Shown: positions 37,085-46,189 of the stretch, piece after piece
Position numbering within the stretch: position 1 is the first letter of the stretch
How the letters are laid out: every line of letters starts with the position of its first letter
From: Verrucomicrobiota bacterium
GTDB taxonomy: Bacteria; Verrucomicrobiota; Verrucomicrobiia; Verrucomicrobiales; Akkermansiaceae
Direction: 5' to 3'
NCBI GenBank assembly: GCA_004293445.1
Contig: RDYP01000002.1
Location: forward strand, 124,001 to 188,000
DNA length: 64,000 nt
The notes under the pieces: generated by a model
Seen by the model: only the letters and a program-made list of their open reading frames with translations
Databases searched by the model: none
Told to the model about the DNA's origin: nothing
Program-made: the position numbers and the translations under genes

Positions 37085-37825
37085 ATGCCGGATCCCATCG
37101 TGCCCGAGAACTACAACCGCGTTCGCATCGTGCCCGAGAACTACAACCGCGTTCGCATCGTCAACAGCTTCGACGAACTCATCGCCACCCCGTTCTCCGG
37201 CGAGGTCAACGCCCTCTGCTGGCCACGCACCCTCCGCGGCGACTTCCACGAACTCGCCCATGCCCTTCCACGAGGAGAAGACGTCGAACCGATCGACGAA
37301 AACTTGCTCGAATCCCTGACGCTCAGCCCCGCTGGAAAAATCGCTGTGATGGAAATCCAAAACGACCTCCAGCTGCTTCAAGAACAAGGCCGAGACCCCA
37401 TCCTCAACCGGATCGAAGCATACCCGCGCGACGAAACACCCGGCGCTGTGGCGACCGATGTGATGTCCTTTCACGCCGACAGCGCACCGATCGAAGCCGA
37501 CACCTGGCTCTGCACCTACCACGGCGCATGCAGCGAGGGCCTTCGCAATGACCAGGCCACTCGCTACATCGAAGTCCCGGAAACCTGCGCCGCCCTGCTG
37601 CGTGAATTCGGCGGCGAGGACGATGCCTCCTTCCTCGATTTCCTTGCCGATCATTGCTACGACCTCCACTACGCTCCACTCCCCGGAGCCCAACCCTTTT
37701 CCTTCGGCCTCGGCGCACTCTGGCGCATCGCCATCGAGCACCCCACCAGCCTCGTGCCCCCCTGCATCCACCGCGCGCCCGATACCCGGCCCGGCGATCC
37801 TCCGCGCTTACTGCTGATCTGCTGA
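37085..37825 (+). CDS. DUF1826-like protein with duplicated N-terminal decapeptide
   Basis: 246 residues from ATG 37085; a GTG at 37061 would also be in frame but sits immediately after the terminator. The N-terminus contains a 10-residue peptide VPENYNRVRI twice in tandem, from a perfect 30-bp DNA duplication. The central segment (SFHADS, then LCTYHG) resembles DUF1826 proteins, which carry a similar His-x-Asp and TYxG pattern. Their function is not established, although some sit in zinc-responsive regions. In-frame GTG codons in each repeat copy are alternative starts. The gene stands alone between a terminator and a convergent HNH gene. Confidence 0.65.
   Translation: MPDPIVPENYNRVRIVPENYNRVRIVNSFDELIATPFSGEVNALCWPRTLRGDFHELAHALPRGEDVEPIDENLLESLTLSPAGKIAVMEIQNDLQLLQEQGRDPILNRIEAYPRDETPGAVATDVMSFHADSAPIEADTWLCTYHGACSEGLRNDQATRYIEVPETCAALLREFGGEDDASFLDFLADHCYDLHYAPLPGAQPFSFGLGALWRIAIEHPTSLVPPCIHRAPDTRPGDPPRLLLIC
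37096..37161 (+). repeat. Perfect 30-bp tandem duplication (2.2 copies)
   Basis: Bases 37096-37125 repeat exactly at 37126-37155, and the next six bases continue the pattern. It lies inside the coding frame and adds exactly ten residues. Perfect identity points to a recent slippage or unequal exchange. Confidence 0.97.
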
Positions 37826-37843
37826 ATACGGTGGGCCTTGTGC

Positions 37844-38455
37844 TCACCCCCCAAGCTCCGCCGCCATCCGCTCCGGCTCAAGAAAGGGTGCCCAACTCTC
37901 GTCCGACCCCACCCCACGCTGCAGCGCGAACGCCGGTCGCCAACGCGGAGCACGGGGTCGACGCAAGGGATGCATATTCGCCTCATGAGGTAATTTGTTG
38001 GCCTTCCGCGTGTTGCACCGAATGCACGAAGTGACGATGTTCTCCCAAGTGGTCCGCCCCCCTTTGTCGCGGGGCGTGACATGATCCAGGTTCAGATCCG
38101 CTTCGCCGAAAGTCCGAGTGCAGTACTGACAGGTATGCTGATCTCTCAAAAACACGTTCCGCCGATTGAAGCGAACCTCCATCCGCGGCCGACGCTCGCA
38201 GAACGACAAGACAATGATCTTCGGCAAACGAATCACCAACCTCACGCTGTGCAAAACCTCCCCCGCAGGACTGCTCGCCGAATGATCCACCCACGATGCA
38301 AGATCATGCGTCCGGAATCGATCCTCCCCCTCGGACTGCAACACTTGCGCATGCCCCAAACACAGCAACTTCAGTGCCCGCCGGACGCTACAAGTCTGAA
38401 CCGGTTGCCAGAACCGATTGAGCACGAGAACTGGACGGTCAAGAAACACCTCCAT
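37844..38455 (-). CDS. HNH endonuclease family protein
   Basis: 203 residues. The HNH core lies at about 108-160: CQYC (first zinc pair), LNLDHVTPRDKGG (the DHV metal/catalytic His), NIVTSCIRCN (second Cys pair and Asn) and the end HEANMH. The N-terminal 100 residues have a conserved start (VLVLNRFWQPVQTCSVRRAL) seen in the widespread chromosomal HNH proteins of cyanobacteria and PVC bacteria. The protein is not beside a phage, intein or toxin gene. Its physiological role is unknown; DNA repair or processing is possible. A start codon ATG at 38455 fits the conserved N-terminus. Confidence 0.88.
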   Translation of the reverse strand: MEVFLDRPVLVLNRFWQPVQTCSVRRALKLLCLGHAQVLQSEGEDRFRTHDLASWVDHSASSPAGEVLHSVRLVIRLPKIIVLSFCERRPRMEVRFNRRNVFLRDQHTCQYCTRTFGEADLNLDHVTPRDKGGRTTWENIVTSCIRCNTRKANKLPHEANMHPLRRPRAPRWRPAFALQRGVGSDESWAPFLEPERMAAELGG

Positions 38456-38567
38456 GCCTTTCCCCGACTTACAATTTCAGAGTGATCATCCTCAGCCCGC
38501 GCCGACAAGAAAAAGCTCCGCGCGGTGAGCAGGAGTTCCGGCTTGCCGAGCCCCATCGGACCGTCAC

Positions 38568-38582
38568 AGTTGTCAGACAACT
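38568..38582. repeat. Perfect inverted repeat at the start of the DUF1080 gene
   Basis: AGTTGTC-A-GACAACT, 7-bp arms around one base, ends 2 bases before the ATG at 38585. It could be an operator, or a short RNA hairpin over the ribosome-binding region. Confidence 0.7.
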
Positions 38583-38584
38583 CC

Positions 38585-39241
38585 ATGAAACTCCGATTGC
38601 TGACCGCTGTCATCGTATCCGCCCTGCCACTCTGCCAAGCGGCCGAATCCGGCTTTACTGAGCTCTTCAACGGCAAAGACTTGAGCGGCTGGAAAAAAGT
38701 CAACGGCAGCGGAGAATTCCGCATCGAAGGATCGGAAATCATCGGCTTCGGCAAAAACGTCCGAACCAACACTTTCTTGCGCACAGAGAAAACCTACGGG
38801 GATTTCGATTTCCGCTTCGAAATGAAGTTCGACGACCTCAGCGGGAACTCCGGCATGATGTTCCGCGCCTTGCAAAAACCCGGCACCGACGGACGCGTCC
38901 ACGGTTATCAATGCGAGCACGACAACCGGAAAGACCGTGCTTGGACCGCGGGGCTCTTCGACGAGGCACGACGCGGCTGGCTACAACCCAAGCAAGGTGA
39001 AACCAAGGCGGAGGCGGCATTCACCCGCCAAGGACACGAGATTTTTAAGTGGAGCGACTGGAACGAAATCCGAATCCTCTGCGAAGGCAAAAGGATCCAG
39101 ATCTGGCTCAACGGAACACAGCGAGTCGACTTCCACGATGAAGCCAAAGAATTCACCCCCGAGGGCTTCTTCGCGCTCCAAGTTCACGGCGGCAAATCCT
39201 GCAATGTCCGCTGGCGCAATCTGCGCGTGAAGGAACTCTGA
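38585..39241 (+). CDS. Secreted DUF1080 (3-keto-disaccharide hydrolase-like) protein
   Basis: 218 residues from ATG 38585, which starts a signal peptide (MKLRLLTAVIVSALPLCQA); the upstream in-frame start would hide it. The concanavalin-like beta-sandwich of DUF1080 covers nearly all of the mature protein, with typical motifs GFTELFNGKDLSGW, GNSGMMFR and GFFALQVHGG. The family includes hydrolases of 3-keto-glucosides and is greatly expanded in PVC bacteria. The substrate here is unknown. A perfect inverted repeat lies directly before the start codon. Start and strand are well supported. Confidence 0.9.
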   Translation: MKLRLLTAVIVSALPLCQAAESGFTELFNGKDLSGWKKVNGSGEFRIEGSEIIGFGKNVRTNTFLRTEKTYGDFDFRFEMKFDDLSGNSGMMFRALQKPGTDGRVHGYQCEHDNRKDRAWTAGLFDEARRGWLQPKQGETKAEAAFTRQGHEIFKWSDWNEIRILCEGKRIQIWLNGTQRVDFHDEAKEFTPEGFFALQVHGGKSCNVRWRNLRVKEL

Positions 39242-39266
39242 ATCGAATCAATGCCCTTCTCCCGGC

Positions 39267-40823
39267 CTAACGACTCTCCGGAGTCGTCAGGTCGCGAAAT
39301 GCATCTTCGACCGATTCCTCACCGCCGCTCATCGGGGCAACGGTGGTGTCAGCATCCGCAAGCTGCTGCTTCAAATCATCCATCGGCTGCCGACCTGTGC
39401 CCGAAATATTCACAGTTGCCCAGGCATAGCCTCCCTCACGACGCTGGAAAACAGATCGAAACGATGGCGATAGGTCGGAGATCGCGGCGACCGGCAAACC
39501 GACCTCGAGCTTGCCGGTGAGATTGCCATTGGCATCCGCCATCACACGACCCGCCAAGAAAAGCCGGCCGCGGGACTCCAGCCGCAATTCATCCACCCCG
39601 ACGTTGCCTGGGACAATCCCCGCCTCCCGAACCAAGACGCCCTGCGCCTCCGCATCGAAGCGCGGTGCCTGATACCAAGGCTCTTCCATCGCATCCGCTA
39701 GGATCGTCAAAAAGGGAAGCGATTGGGTCACGGAATTCGACGAAGCCGTGGCCCGGAAAGGAATTCGGAAAGAAAAGGCCGACGCTTCATCCGTCCGAAA
39801 ACGAAGACTCCCGTCCCCCTCCACCTCAGGACTCTCGATCTCTGCAGTCAACCACTCCCCAAAGGACGCTCCCAGCAAACGGGTAAGCGGCAGCTGCTGG
39901 ACCCGCAGGCCCAACTCTGAATGACCACCTGCGAGATCCAGGGTGCCCTGATCCCGATTGAGAATTTCAATCTCACCCCGCCCTTCCTTTGCGACGAGCA
40001 AGCGCGCTGTCCCAACCCTCACCCCACCGTTCTCAAATTGCAACGAAGCAAACTCCAAAGGAAAATCCCCCAAACCCACGAGGTTCAGAGTCCCTCCTTC
40101 AAGCTGAAGATTCGATGTGCCGGCAGCGGGATCGAGCACGATCAAGGATGCTTCGGAATCCTGCACGCGAAGCGCGGGACGATCCACCTCGCCCATCATC
40201 ACCGAGAACTTCGGAATCCGATAACGGAATTGAAATGGGCATTCACCCCGTTGCCCCCGATCCGCCGGTACCGCTCCGGCGACGGGACGCCGCAGGAGTA
40301 ATTTGCCAGAGGCACCCGTCATTTCCGACCCCTTCCACGCACCGCCAAAAATGCTCGAAAACTGCAAATCCGCAGCCACCGCATCGACCTTCAAATTCGC
40401 CAAGATGGAATTCTTCGGCCACGTCAGCTCGATCGCCCGGGCTGCGGCACCGACCGGAGAAACCCGAAATTGCGTGAGTTGCGGCTCAGCACCGGTCCAT
40501 GTGCGAATACGGCCGAGAACCACAGCGCGATAGGCGGAGCTATTGAGATAGATGACCCCACCCAGCACCCCCAGGCCTGCCAGCAGGATGATCGCTACAA
40601 CAAACACCACCTGGGCTACACGGAATCGCTGCTGACGCTTCTCTTTCTCCTTCTTCGGCTGCTCCGTGCGGCGCTTCCGCTTCCGCATCCGATACATCTG
40701 GCTGCCATCCTCACGAGTGACCAAACGCGGCTCGCCGTCGCGCGGCCCTTCGCCATGAGAGCGAAGCCGCTCCATCATGTCATCAATCGAGTAATTCTGA
40801 GGATCGGAGTCTTTTTGAGCCAT
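39267..40823 (-). CDS. Membrane-anchored AsmA-like protein of unknown function
   Basis: 518 residues. A charged cytoplasmic N-terminus (KRKRRTEQPKKEKEKRQQR) is followed by one membrane helix (about 68-92) and a long beta-rich periplasmic region with repeated DL/EL strands (for example FPLEFASLQFENGGVRVGTA). This resembles AsmA/TamB-type envelope proteins, but I recognised no exact family. It is 49 bp downstream of the secretin gene on the same strand and is probably cotranscribed. In Akkermansia the pilus gene set after the secretin is different (Amuc_1100 and so on), so this partner is not the standard one. Confidence 0.65.
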   Translation of the reverse strand: MAQKDSDPQNYSIDDMMERLRSHGEGPRDGEPRLVTREDGSQMYRMRKRKRRTEQPKKEKEKRQQRFRVAQVVFVVAIILLAGLGVLGGVIYLNSSAYRAVVLGRIRTWTGAEPQLTQFRVSPVGAAARAIELTWPKNSILANLKVDAVAADLQFSSIFGGAWKGSEMTGASGKLLLRRPVAGAVPADRGQRGECPFQFRYRIPKFSVMMGEVDRPALRVQDSEASLIVLDPAAGTSNLQLEGGTLNLVGLGDFPLEFASLQFENGGVRVGTARLLVAKEGRGEIEILNRDQGTLDLAGGHSELGLRVQQLPLTRLLGASFGEWLTAEIESPEVEGDGSLRFRTDEASAFSFRIPFRATASSNSVTQSLPFLTILADAMEEPWYQAPRFDAEAQGVLVREAGIVPGNVGVDELRLESRGRLFLAGRVMADANGNLTGKLEVGLPVAAISDLSPSFRSVFQRREGGYAWATVNISGTGRQPMDDLKQQLADADTTVAPMSGGEESVEDAFRDLTTPESR

Positions 40824-40872
40824 CGAGAGTCGGTGAAATCAATAAGGATAGTCAGACAGAGAAACCTGCCCG

Positions 40873-43356
40873 TCAATGTTCGCGGAAGGGCTTTCCGGTA
40901 GGATCGACCACCCTCACCGTAACAAAAAATACCACCGCGGTCCGCACTGGGGCGTAGGCATTGCTCTGGAACATTCGACCGACTCCAGGCAATCCACCAA
41001 GAACAGGAACACTGTCCTCCACCTTCTGTAGTTTCTCCTGCATCATCCCCCCAATCACCAAGGTCGCTCCCGATGCCACGGTGAGATTCGTCTCCGTGCG
41101 CATGACCGAAAAGACCGGCATCAAAATCGAGTTCGGCGTGATCTCGACCCGCTCGGAACGAGCGGCGGGCAGGCCAAGCTCATCAAGAGGTGTGGGCGAC
41201 TCACCGGTGATCGGGGTGCCGTAATTGATGAACCCGTCGAAATCCGTAACGCTCGGCTTCAGGGCAATATCCACGTAGTGACGATCGGCGCTCGCCGTCG
41301 GCAGAACATCCAGCACCACCCCCACCTCGCGCATGTCAAATGTGCTCGGAGATGACGGAGTGATAGGAGCGTTGCCACCCTGCCCATTTGAAACCTCGCC
41401 ATTGTTGAGATCGACGAACTGGTTATTACCAATGTTGTTCGGCAACTCGGGCGGTTCGTATTCGGTCGGATAAATGAACTCCCGCAAGACTTCGATGGTC
41501 GACTGCTGACCACTTCGGGTTGTGGTCGCAGGGCTGACCACCAGATCGACTCCCTTCTTCCGCTCGAAGCCACGCATCAGCATCGTCAGGTTGCTGTCAT
41601 TCAGCACACCGTTTGCCCAAAGAATCCCGGGCGCCCGCGCACTGCCACGTGCGAAACCCTGCTGTTGCTCGAGGATCAAATCGTCAATCGAATCCCCGAG
41701 AATCGCCCCATCTCCGCTTCGATTGCCTGCAGTCAATGCCTGCTGGTTCAGCTCACCGTTGGGCAAAACCACATCAAAGAAATTTTCGGGATTCCGCTGT
41801 CCACCACTCAAAACACCCGCAGGAACTCCCGGCGATGGCCCATCGCCACCCAAGCTGAACTCGCCGAGCAACCAATCAAAACCAAGCTCCTCGAGAACCC
41901 GCTCCTGTGTTTTCACCATCCGGACCTCAACCTCAACCATCGCAGGCTCGGCATTCGATGCGGCTTCGATGATCTGCTCGACCATCGCGTGATTGGCCGC
42001 CGTATTGATCACCCTCAAAGTGCTACTGGCGCTGCTGAAGCTGGCGCTTGCCCCCTTGGGAAAGGATATACCCTGCTGGGAAAGAACCTCCTGAGCGGTC
42101 AGAAGCTTGGGAATCAAGCCCTCCTCCGAATCACTTTCGGCAAAGGGATCCGACTCGTCCGCGGCACCCGCAGAGGCACCCCCACCGCTACTGAGGAAAT
42201 CCGGCGCCACGGAATAATTACGCGTGATCAAATCAACCGCATCACTCCCGGCGGGTCTCACCACCACTGCATATTCTTGAGGTGTCGAAGTTGTCCGGGT
42301 GATCTCGCCAATGTAGCGCAGCACCTCGACCATGGGGACATTCTTGAGTTGCAGGGTGATCGGACTTGCAAGGACCTGCCGACCCACCGGCGAATCTTCA
42401 CCGCCAATCTCGAGCACAAAATTGATCCCGCGCCGCGCCGGGTCCAGTTCGAGCACATCGAGCTCGATCGACTGCGCCCGCAAGAAATCCAAGGCTTCAC
42501 GGATGCTCACGCGATCGAAATCCACCACAGGGAGCACGATCTTCTCCAATTTACTGGCAAGCAACATCGCCCCGCTATCACTCGCTACACCGACCTCCAA
42601 ATCAGCAGGCAACTCATCAGATGGCCGCACTCTCAATTCCCACTCGCTATCAACCTCGGCGAGCATCGCCGCGCGGGTTTCGTCGTAGGCAGCCCGAGAA
42701 TAATCCGCCCGATGCTGGGCCAACCGCTCCAAACCACGGCGCGCCGCTTTGTTGGTAGGATCCACCCTCAGTGCTTCTTCGTACACCGAGTGCGCACGAT
42801 CGAAAGCGCCGCGGTCCGCGAAACCCTCTGCCTTGTAGAGGAGTATGCGAACCTTCTCGATATCCCCAGCCAAATCGGATGTCGCTGCCGGATTCGTACG
42901 AATGGGATCATCAAGCCGATCCCGAGCCTCCAGCGCTCGTGGATTCTCTGGAGCGACCCCTGGCTCCAAAACCCGGTCCACCGTCTCCGCCGCACCCGCA
43001 ACATCACCGAATTTGCCTTGCTTACGAGCCAGCTCGACCGAGGCCTGCACGAGGCGATCGGTAGCCGCATCTCGCAGTGCCGCCGTCGCCGGAGCGTTTA
43101 CGAGCAGTTCACGAGCACCACCATAGGCAGCAACGGCTTCTTCCCATCGACCTGCCTGATAAGATTCATCACCTTTTTTCAGGAGCTCAAGGGCCTCGGT
43201 CGCCGCCACTGAACGACGCTGAACTTCCACATCTGCCACGCTCGCAGGCTCCTGTGCGGAGAGGCTTGCACCGACCAAAACACAGGTCACCGGAGCCAGC
43301 GCTAAGGCTCGTAGGTGAGAGCCACCGGGAAAGTTGAAACAATCGAAGATCCGCAT
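40873..43356 (-). CDS. Secretin, Amuc_1098/PilQ-like type IV pilus outer-membrane protein
   Basis: 827 residues. A signal peptide (about 15-35) and TPR-like helical repeats (about 45-230) are followed by secretin N-domains (about 265-560, with FDRVSIREALDFLRAQ) and the C-terminal secretin barrel (about 600-815; GMMQEKLQKVEDSVPVLGGL is the classic secretin signature). The TPR-plus-secretin layout and length match the Amuc_1098-type pilus secretin of Akkermansia. It would form the outer-membrane pore for type IV pili or a related secretion system. No pilin, PilM/N/O or motor ATPase gene is in the window. A short-leader promoter candidate lies at 43371-43399. Confidence 0.88.
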   Translation of the reverse strand: MRIFDCFNFPGGSHLRALALAPVTCVLVGASLSAQEPASVADVEVQRRSVAATEALELLKKGDESYQAGRWEEAVAAYGGARELLVNAPATAALRDAATDRLVQASVELARKQGKFGDVAGAAETVDRVLEPGVAPENPRALEARDRLDDPIRTNPAATSDLAGDIEKVRILLYKAEGFADRGAFDRAHSVYEEALRVDPTNKAARRGLERLAQHRADYSRAAYDETRAAMLAEVDSEWELRVRPSDELPADLEVGVASDSGAMLLASKLEKIVLPVVDFDRVSIREALDFLRAQSIELDVLELDPARRGINFVLEIGGEDSPVGRQVLASPITLQLKNVPMVEVLRYIGEITRTTSTPQEYAVVVRPAGSDAVDLITRNYSVAPDFLSSGGGASAGAADESDPFAESDSEEGLIPKLLTAQEVLSQQGISFPKGASASFSSASSTLRVINTAANHAMVEQIIEAASNAEPAMVEVEVRMVKTQERVLEELGFDWLLGEFSLGGDGPSPGVPAGVLSGGQRNPENFFDVVLPNGELNQQALTAGNRSGDGAILGDSIDDLILEQQQGFARGSARAPGILWANGVLNDSNLTMLMRGFERKKGVDLVVSPATTTRSGQQSTIEVLREFIYPTEYEPPELPNNIGNNQFVDLNNGEVSNGQGGNAPITPSSPSTFDMREVGVVLDVLPTASADRHYVDIALKPSVTDFDGFINYGTPITGESPTPLDELGLPAARSERVEITPNSILMPVFSVMRTETNLTVASGATLVIGGMMQEKLQKVEDSVPVLGGLPGVGRMFQSNAYAPVRTAVVFFVTVRVVDPTGKPFREH

Positions 43357-43370
43357 CGGGGTTTCGACGT

Positions 43371-43399
43371 GTTATAAAGAGCGGATCGGGCCAGCGTAA
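43371..43399 (-). promoter_or_regulatory. Candidate promoter of the secretin gene
   Basis: On the minus strand, TTACGC (43394-43399) and TATAAC (43371-43376) are separated by 17 bp. The -10 box is close to consensus. The start codon at 43356 is only about 15 bases after it, so the mRNA leader would be under 10 nt. Confidence 0.4.
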
Positions 43400-43425
43400 G
43401 CCGAAAATCCGGGAAAATGCAGGAT

Positions 43426-44358
43426 TCACGGGGCATCCATGCCACGAAGTAAATACAAGGCATCGCGACAATCGCGCTCGATCCCCTGCCGGAGCTCCTC
43501 CAACGACCCGAATTTCTGTTCCCCCCTCAAACGGCTCACAAATTCCACTTCGAGCTCCTGCCCATAGAGATCGCCGCTGAAATCGAACCAATGAGCCTCC
43601 AGCACCCGCTCGCGATCCTCCAAAGTCGGACGCACCCCCAGATTCGCCACCCCGTCCAGCATCCTGCTACCCAAGCGACCGCGCACCGCCCAAACCCCAT
43701 CCGGAGGGAGTTGCTCATCGCCAGTCGCCATGTTCGCCGTCGGAAATCCCAGCCGACGCCCGAGTTTCCGCCCCTCCACCACGCTGCCAGAAACGGTGTA
43801 AGGCCGCCCGAGCATGCCCGCCGCATCCGCCAAATTCCCATCGCGGATCGCCTGCCGGATCCGAGTGCTGCTGATCCGCTCCCCATCCATCATCACCGGC
43901 GGCAGAGCTTCGACCCGAAAACCCAGCTCGGGAGCCAGTCGCGCCAACAAAGCGACATCGCCTCGCCGATCCCTGCCAAAACGCCAATCCTCCCCCACCG
44001 CAATCGTCCTCACTCCGACAGCTGCCAATTCCCGGACAAATTCCTCCGCATCCTGCCCCGCCCGATTCCGATCGAAGTTCAAGGCCAGCAGAAAATCGAC
44101 CCCCATGCCGGCCAACACCGCCGCTTTGTGATCCAGCGACGCCAACAAACGCCTCGGCGCTTTCTCCGGAAAGAGCACCCGAATCGGATAGGGATCGAAG
44201 GTCAACACCCCACAAGTCCCCCCCTCCCGCTCCCGGCCTGCCAAAGCCCGAGCGATCACCGCCTGGTGCCCACGATGAACGCCATCGAAAACACCCAACG
44301 CCAAATGATGCGGACCCGGAATCCGCGCCAGTTCGTCGATCGCCGTAAAACGCAACAC
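43426..44358 (-). CDS. ribF: Bifunctional riboflavin kinase / FAD synthetase
   Basis: About 310 residues from GTG 44358. The FAD synthetase domain shows GVFDGVHRGHQ and SSTRIRQAI; the kinase domain shows GRKLGRRLGFPTANM and the terminal RLRGEQKF. The enzyme phosphorylates riboflavin to FMN and adenylates that to FAD in the cytoplasm. The open frame continues 110 codons further upstream past the divergent gene's ATG, but the family begins near VLRFTAIDELARI, so GTG 44358 is chosen; this start is uncertain by a few codons. It lies away from truB, with which it is often linked. Confidence 0.9.
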   Translation of the reverse strand: MLRFTAIDELARIPGPHHLALGVFDGVHRGHQAVIARALAGREREGGTCGVLTFDPYPIRVLFPEKAPRRLLASLDHKAAVLAGMGVDFLLALNFDRNRAGQDAEEFVRELAAVGVRTIAVGEDWRFGRDRRGDVALLARLAPELGFRVEALPPVMMDGERISSTRIRQAIRDGNLADAAGMLGRPYTVSGSVVEGRKLGRRLGFPTANMATGDEQLPPDGVWAVRGRLGSRMLDGVANLGVRPTLEDRERVLEAHWFDFSGDLYGQELEVEFVSRLRGEQKFGSLEELRQGIERDCRDALYLLRGMDAP

Positions 44359-44476
44359 GCCGGAAACTTGAACCCGCAAGCCGCAAACCAGAAGCAAGAA
44401 ACCCCGGCAAGCCCACCAAAGCCTCGATTCTTTCGCTCGACCTCCCCCAGCGACCCATGGAATTTCCCGATCACAC

Positions 44477-45817
44477 ATGGCTGAAATCCTCCCATCCACC
44501 CCGCAGACTCCGGGCCTCCCCGAAACCCTCGCCACCGTGCTGAAATGGCGCGACGTGCCGATCCCACTCACCGAAGAGGATTTCAACACCGCCGTCACCG
44601 AACTCTCCGCCGCCATCGAGTTCCTCAAAGACCAAAGCGACCCCACCAGCCGCGCGACGCGTGCCATCGCTCTCGGTGTCGTCGCCAATCTCCACCGCGA
44701 CCATGGGCTACTCGCTCATGCGCTACCTCTCTACGACGCGGCACTCGCGGATACCCAAGACCTCGACGACGGCACGCCGCGCGGGAAATTCGAACTCGCC
44801 AACCTCCAGCTCCAGCGCGGTATCTGCCGCCTCTCCAGCGGACAGAGCGACCTCCTGCCTTCGGCGCTCGAAGACTTCGACGCCTCCATTTCCTTGCGAA
44901 ACGAACTCCCCCTCGACGACGAAACCCAGCGCTGGGGGCTCGCCACCGCCCTCCTCCACCGCGGCGACGTGCTCCACCGCAGCGAAGGTCGCGAGCAAGA
45001 CGCACGCGACGCCTTCGACGCGGCCATCAGCCAACTCCGCGAACTCCCTTATCAAAGCAATCCCTCCTATCTCCAGCGACTCGCCCTCGCCACCTCGAAC
45101 CGCGGCCTCGTCGCCCAAGACCCCGCCGAAGCGCGCCGCTGCTTTGACGATGCCATTGCGCTGATCCCCGAACCGCAAAATCCACCCCAGCTGCTCACCC
45201 TCTGCAGCGCCCTCCTCAACCGCGGCCGCCATTCGCTCCAAATCGCTGGCGATAGCGACGCATCCTCGTCCGACGCCCGCCAAGTCCTCACTTTGCTTTC
45301 GCCCCACGAAAAGCAACACCCTTCGCCCGCGGAACTGGCGCTTCAAGGACGTTTGCTCCTCAGCCACGCCCTCTGCACTTGGCTCGACGACTCCCGCCAA
45401 GGCCCCGGCGAAAAAGACGATTGGGTCGGCGACGCGACCGATGCGGTGGAAGATGCTCTCGCCCTCGAACGCCACTGGGAACAACTCGGCTACCAAGGCT
45501 TGCGCCCCGTCGCCCGCGAACTTTTTCAACTCGGCCTTCACGTCTATCGCGTCCGCCAACCCCACTTCTTCGCGGAATTCTTGGTTGAATCCATGGACCC
45601 CGAGATGTCCCCCGGCGCGCCCTTTGACGACCCCGGCTTCCAATCCGCCACGGGGCACGCCCTCCGCCAAGCTGTGGAGGAGACAGCCCGCCGCGCGAGT
45701 GCCGCAAGCCTCGATCCCCAAATCGCGGCGAAACAGCACGCCATCCTCGAGAGCCTCCGCGCCGCCGATCACCGACTTGCCAGTCTCCAGCAGGCACGGG
45801 CCGCCGCCAAAGGCTGA
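44477..45817 (+). CDS. TPR-like repeat protein of unknown function
   Basis: 446 residues, rich in Ala, Leu and Asp, almost wholly alpha-helical. Repeating helix pairs such as HALPLYDAALADTQDL, SALEDFDASISL and ARDAFDAAISQLRELP have the TPR spacing of about 34-40 residues between about 35 and 210. No signal peptide is visible, so it is probably a cytoplasmic scaffold. It is divergent from ribF. The opposite strand also has a long open frame (420 codons), but its composition is that of a shadow. I do not recognise a named family or partner. Confidence 0.7.
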   Translation: MAEILPSTPQTPGLPETLATVLKWRDVPIPLTEEDFNTAVTELSAAIEFLKDQSDPTSRATRAIALGVVANLHRDHGLLAHALPLYDAALADTQDLDDGTPRGKFELANLQLQRGICRLSSGQSDLLPSALEDFDASISLRNELPLDDETQRWGLATALLHRGDVLHRSEGREQDARDAFDAAISQLRELPYQSNPSYLQRLALATSNRGLVAQDPAEARRCFDDAIALIPEPQNPPQLLTLCSALLNRGRHSLQIAGDSDASSSDARQVLTLLSPHEKQHPSPAELALQGRLLLSHALCTWLDDSRQGPGEKDDWVGDATDAVEDALALERHWEQLGYQGLRPVARELFQLGLHVYRVRQPHFFAEFLVESMDPEMSPGAPFDDPGFQSATGHALRQAVEETARRASAASLDPQIAAKQHAILESLRAADHRLASLQQARAAAKG

Positions 45818-45819
45818 TA

Positions 45820-46116
45820 TCAACGCGGACCCGATCGAGCCAAGTCCACTCTGCCACCCAAACCCAGCAGTCGGCACACGGCACGGAAACCGCGCAGCAA
45901 CAGCCGCGACGTCAACCACAGAGCACCGAACGCAAAGACGAGACCGAGCAGCAACACGCCCAAAAGCACCCAGAGCGGCCACCACCTGCGGTCAAACTTC
46001 AGCAAGCGTCCGCGCAGCGCACTCCATTCCCCACCACCGCGCGCCCTTTCAGGCGCGGTAACCGGCGGCGGACCACCGTCGATTTCCAAAACTTCGGCTT
46101 CGATCGTGTCAGGCAC
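45820..46116 (-). CDS. Small single-pass membrane protein downstream of pyrC
   Basis: 98 residues if the in-frame GTG 46116 is used; an ATG at 46242 would overlap pyrC by 53 bp. After a hydrophilic, Pro/Glu-rich start there is one strong membrane segment, LWVLLGVLLLGLVFAFGALWL (about 53-73), followed by a basic, Arg-rich tail. No family was recognised. It follows pyrC on the same strand after 73 bp and ends 2 bp before the end of the convergent TPR gene. The gene call is moderate because the start is uncertain and the region is GC-rich. Confidence 0.45.
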   Translation of the reverse strand: MPDTIEAEVLEIDGGPPPVTAPERARGGGEWSALRGRLLKFDRRWWPLWVLLGVLLLGLVFAFGALWLTSRLLLRGFRAVCRLLGLGGRVDLARSGPR

Positions 46117-46189
46117 GCCAGCGAGCTTCGCGAATCCTCGCGACGCTGCAATTCGAAGTTCGGCCCGATCTTCGAAGCGCCCCTCAGCC

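Noticed and set aside
44723-45985. 420-codon open frame opposite the TPR gene
   Set aside because: Similar length to the plus-strand gene, but the plus strand shows repeating TPR helices and a normal start divergent from ribF.
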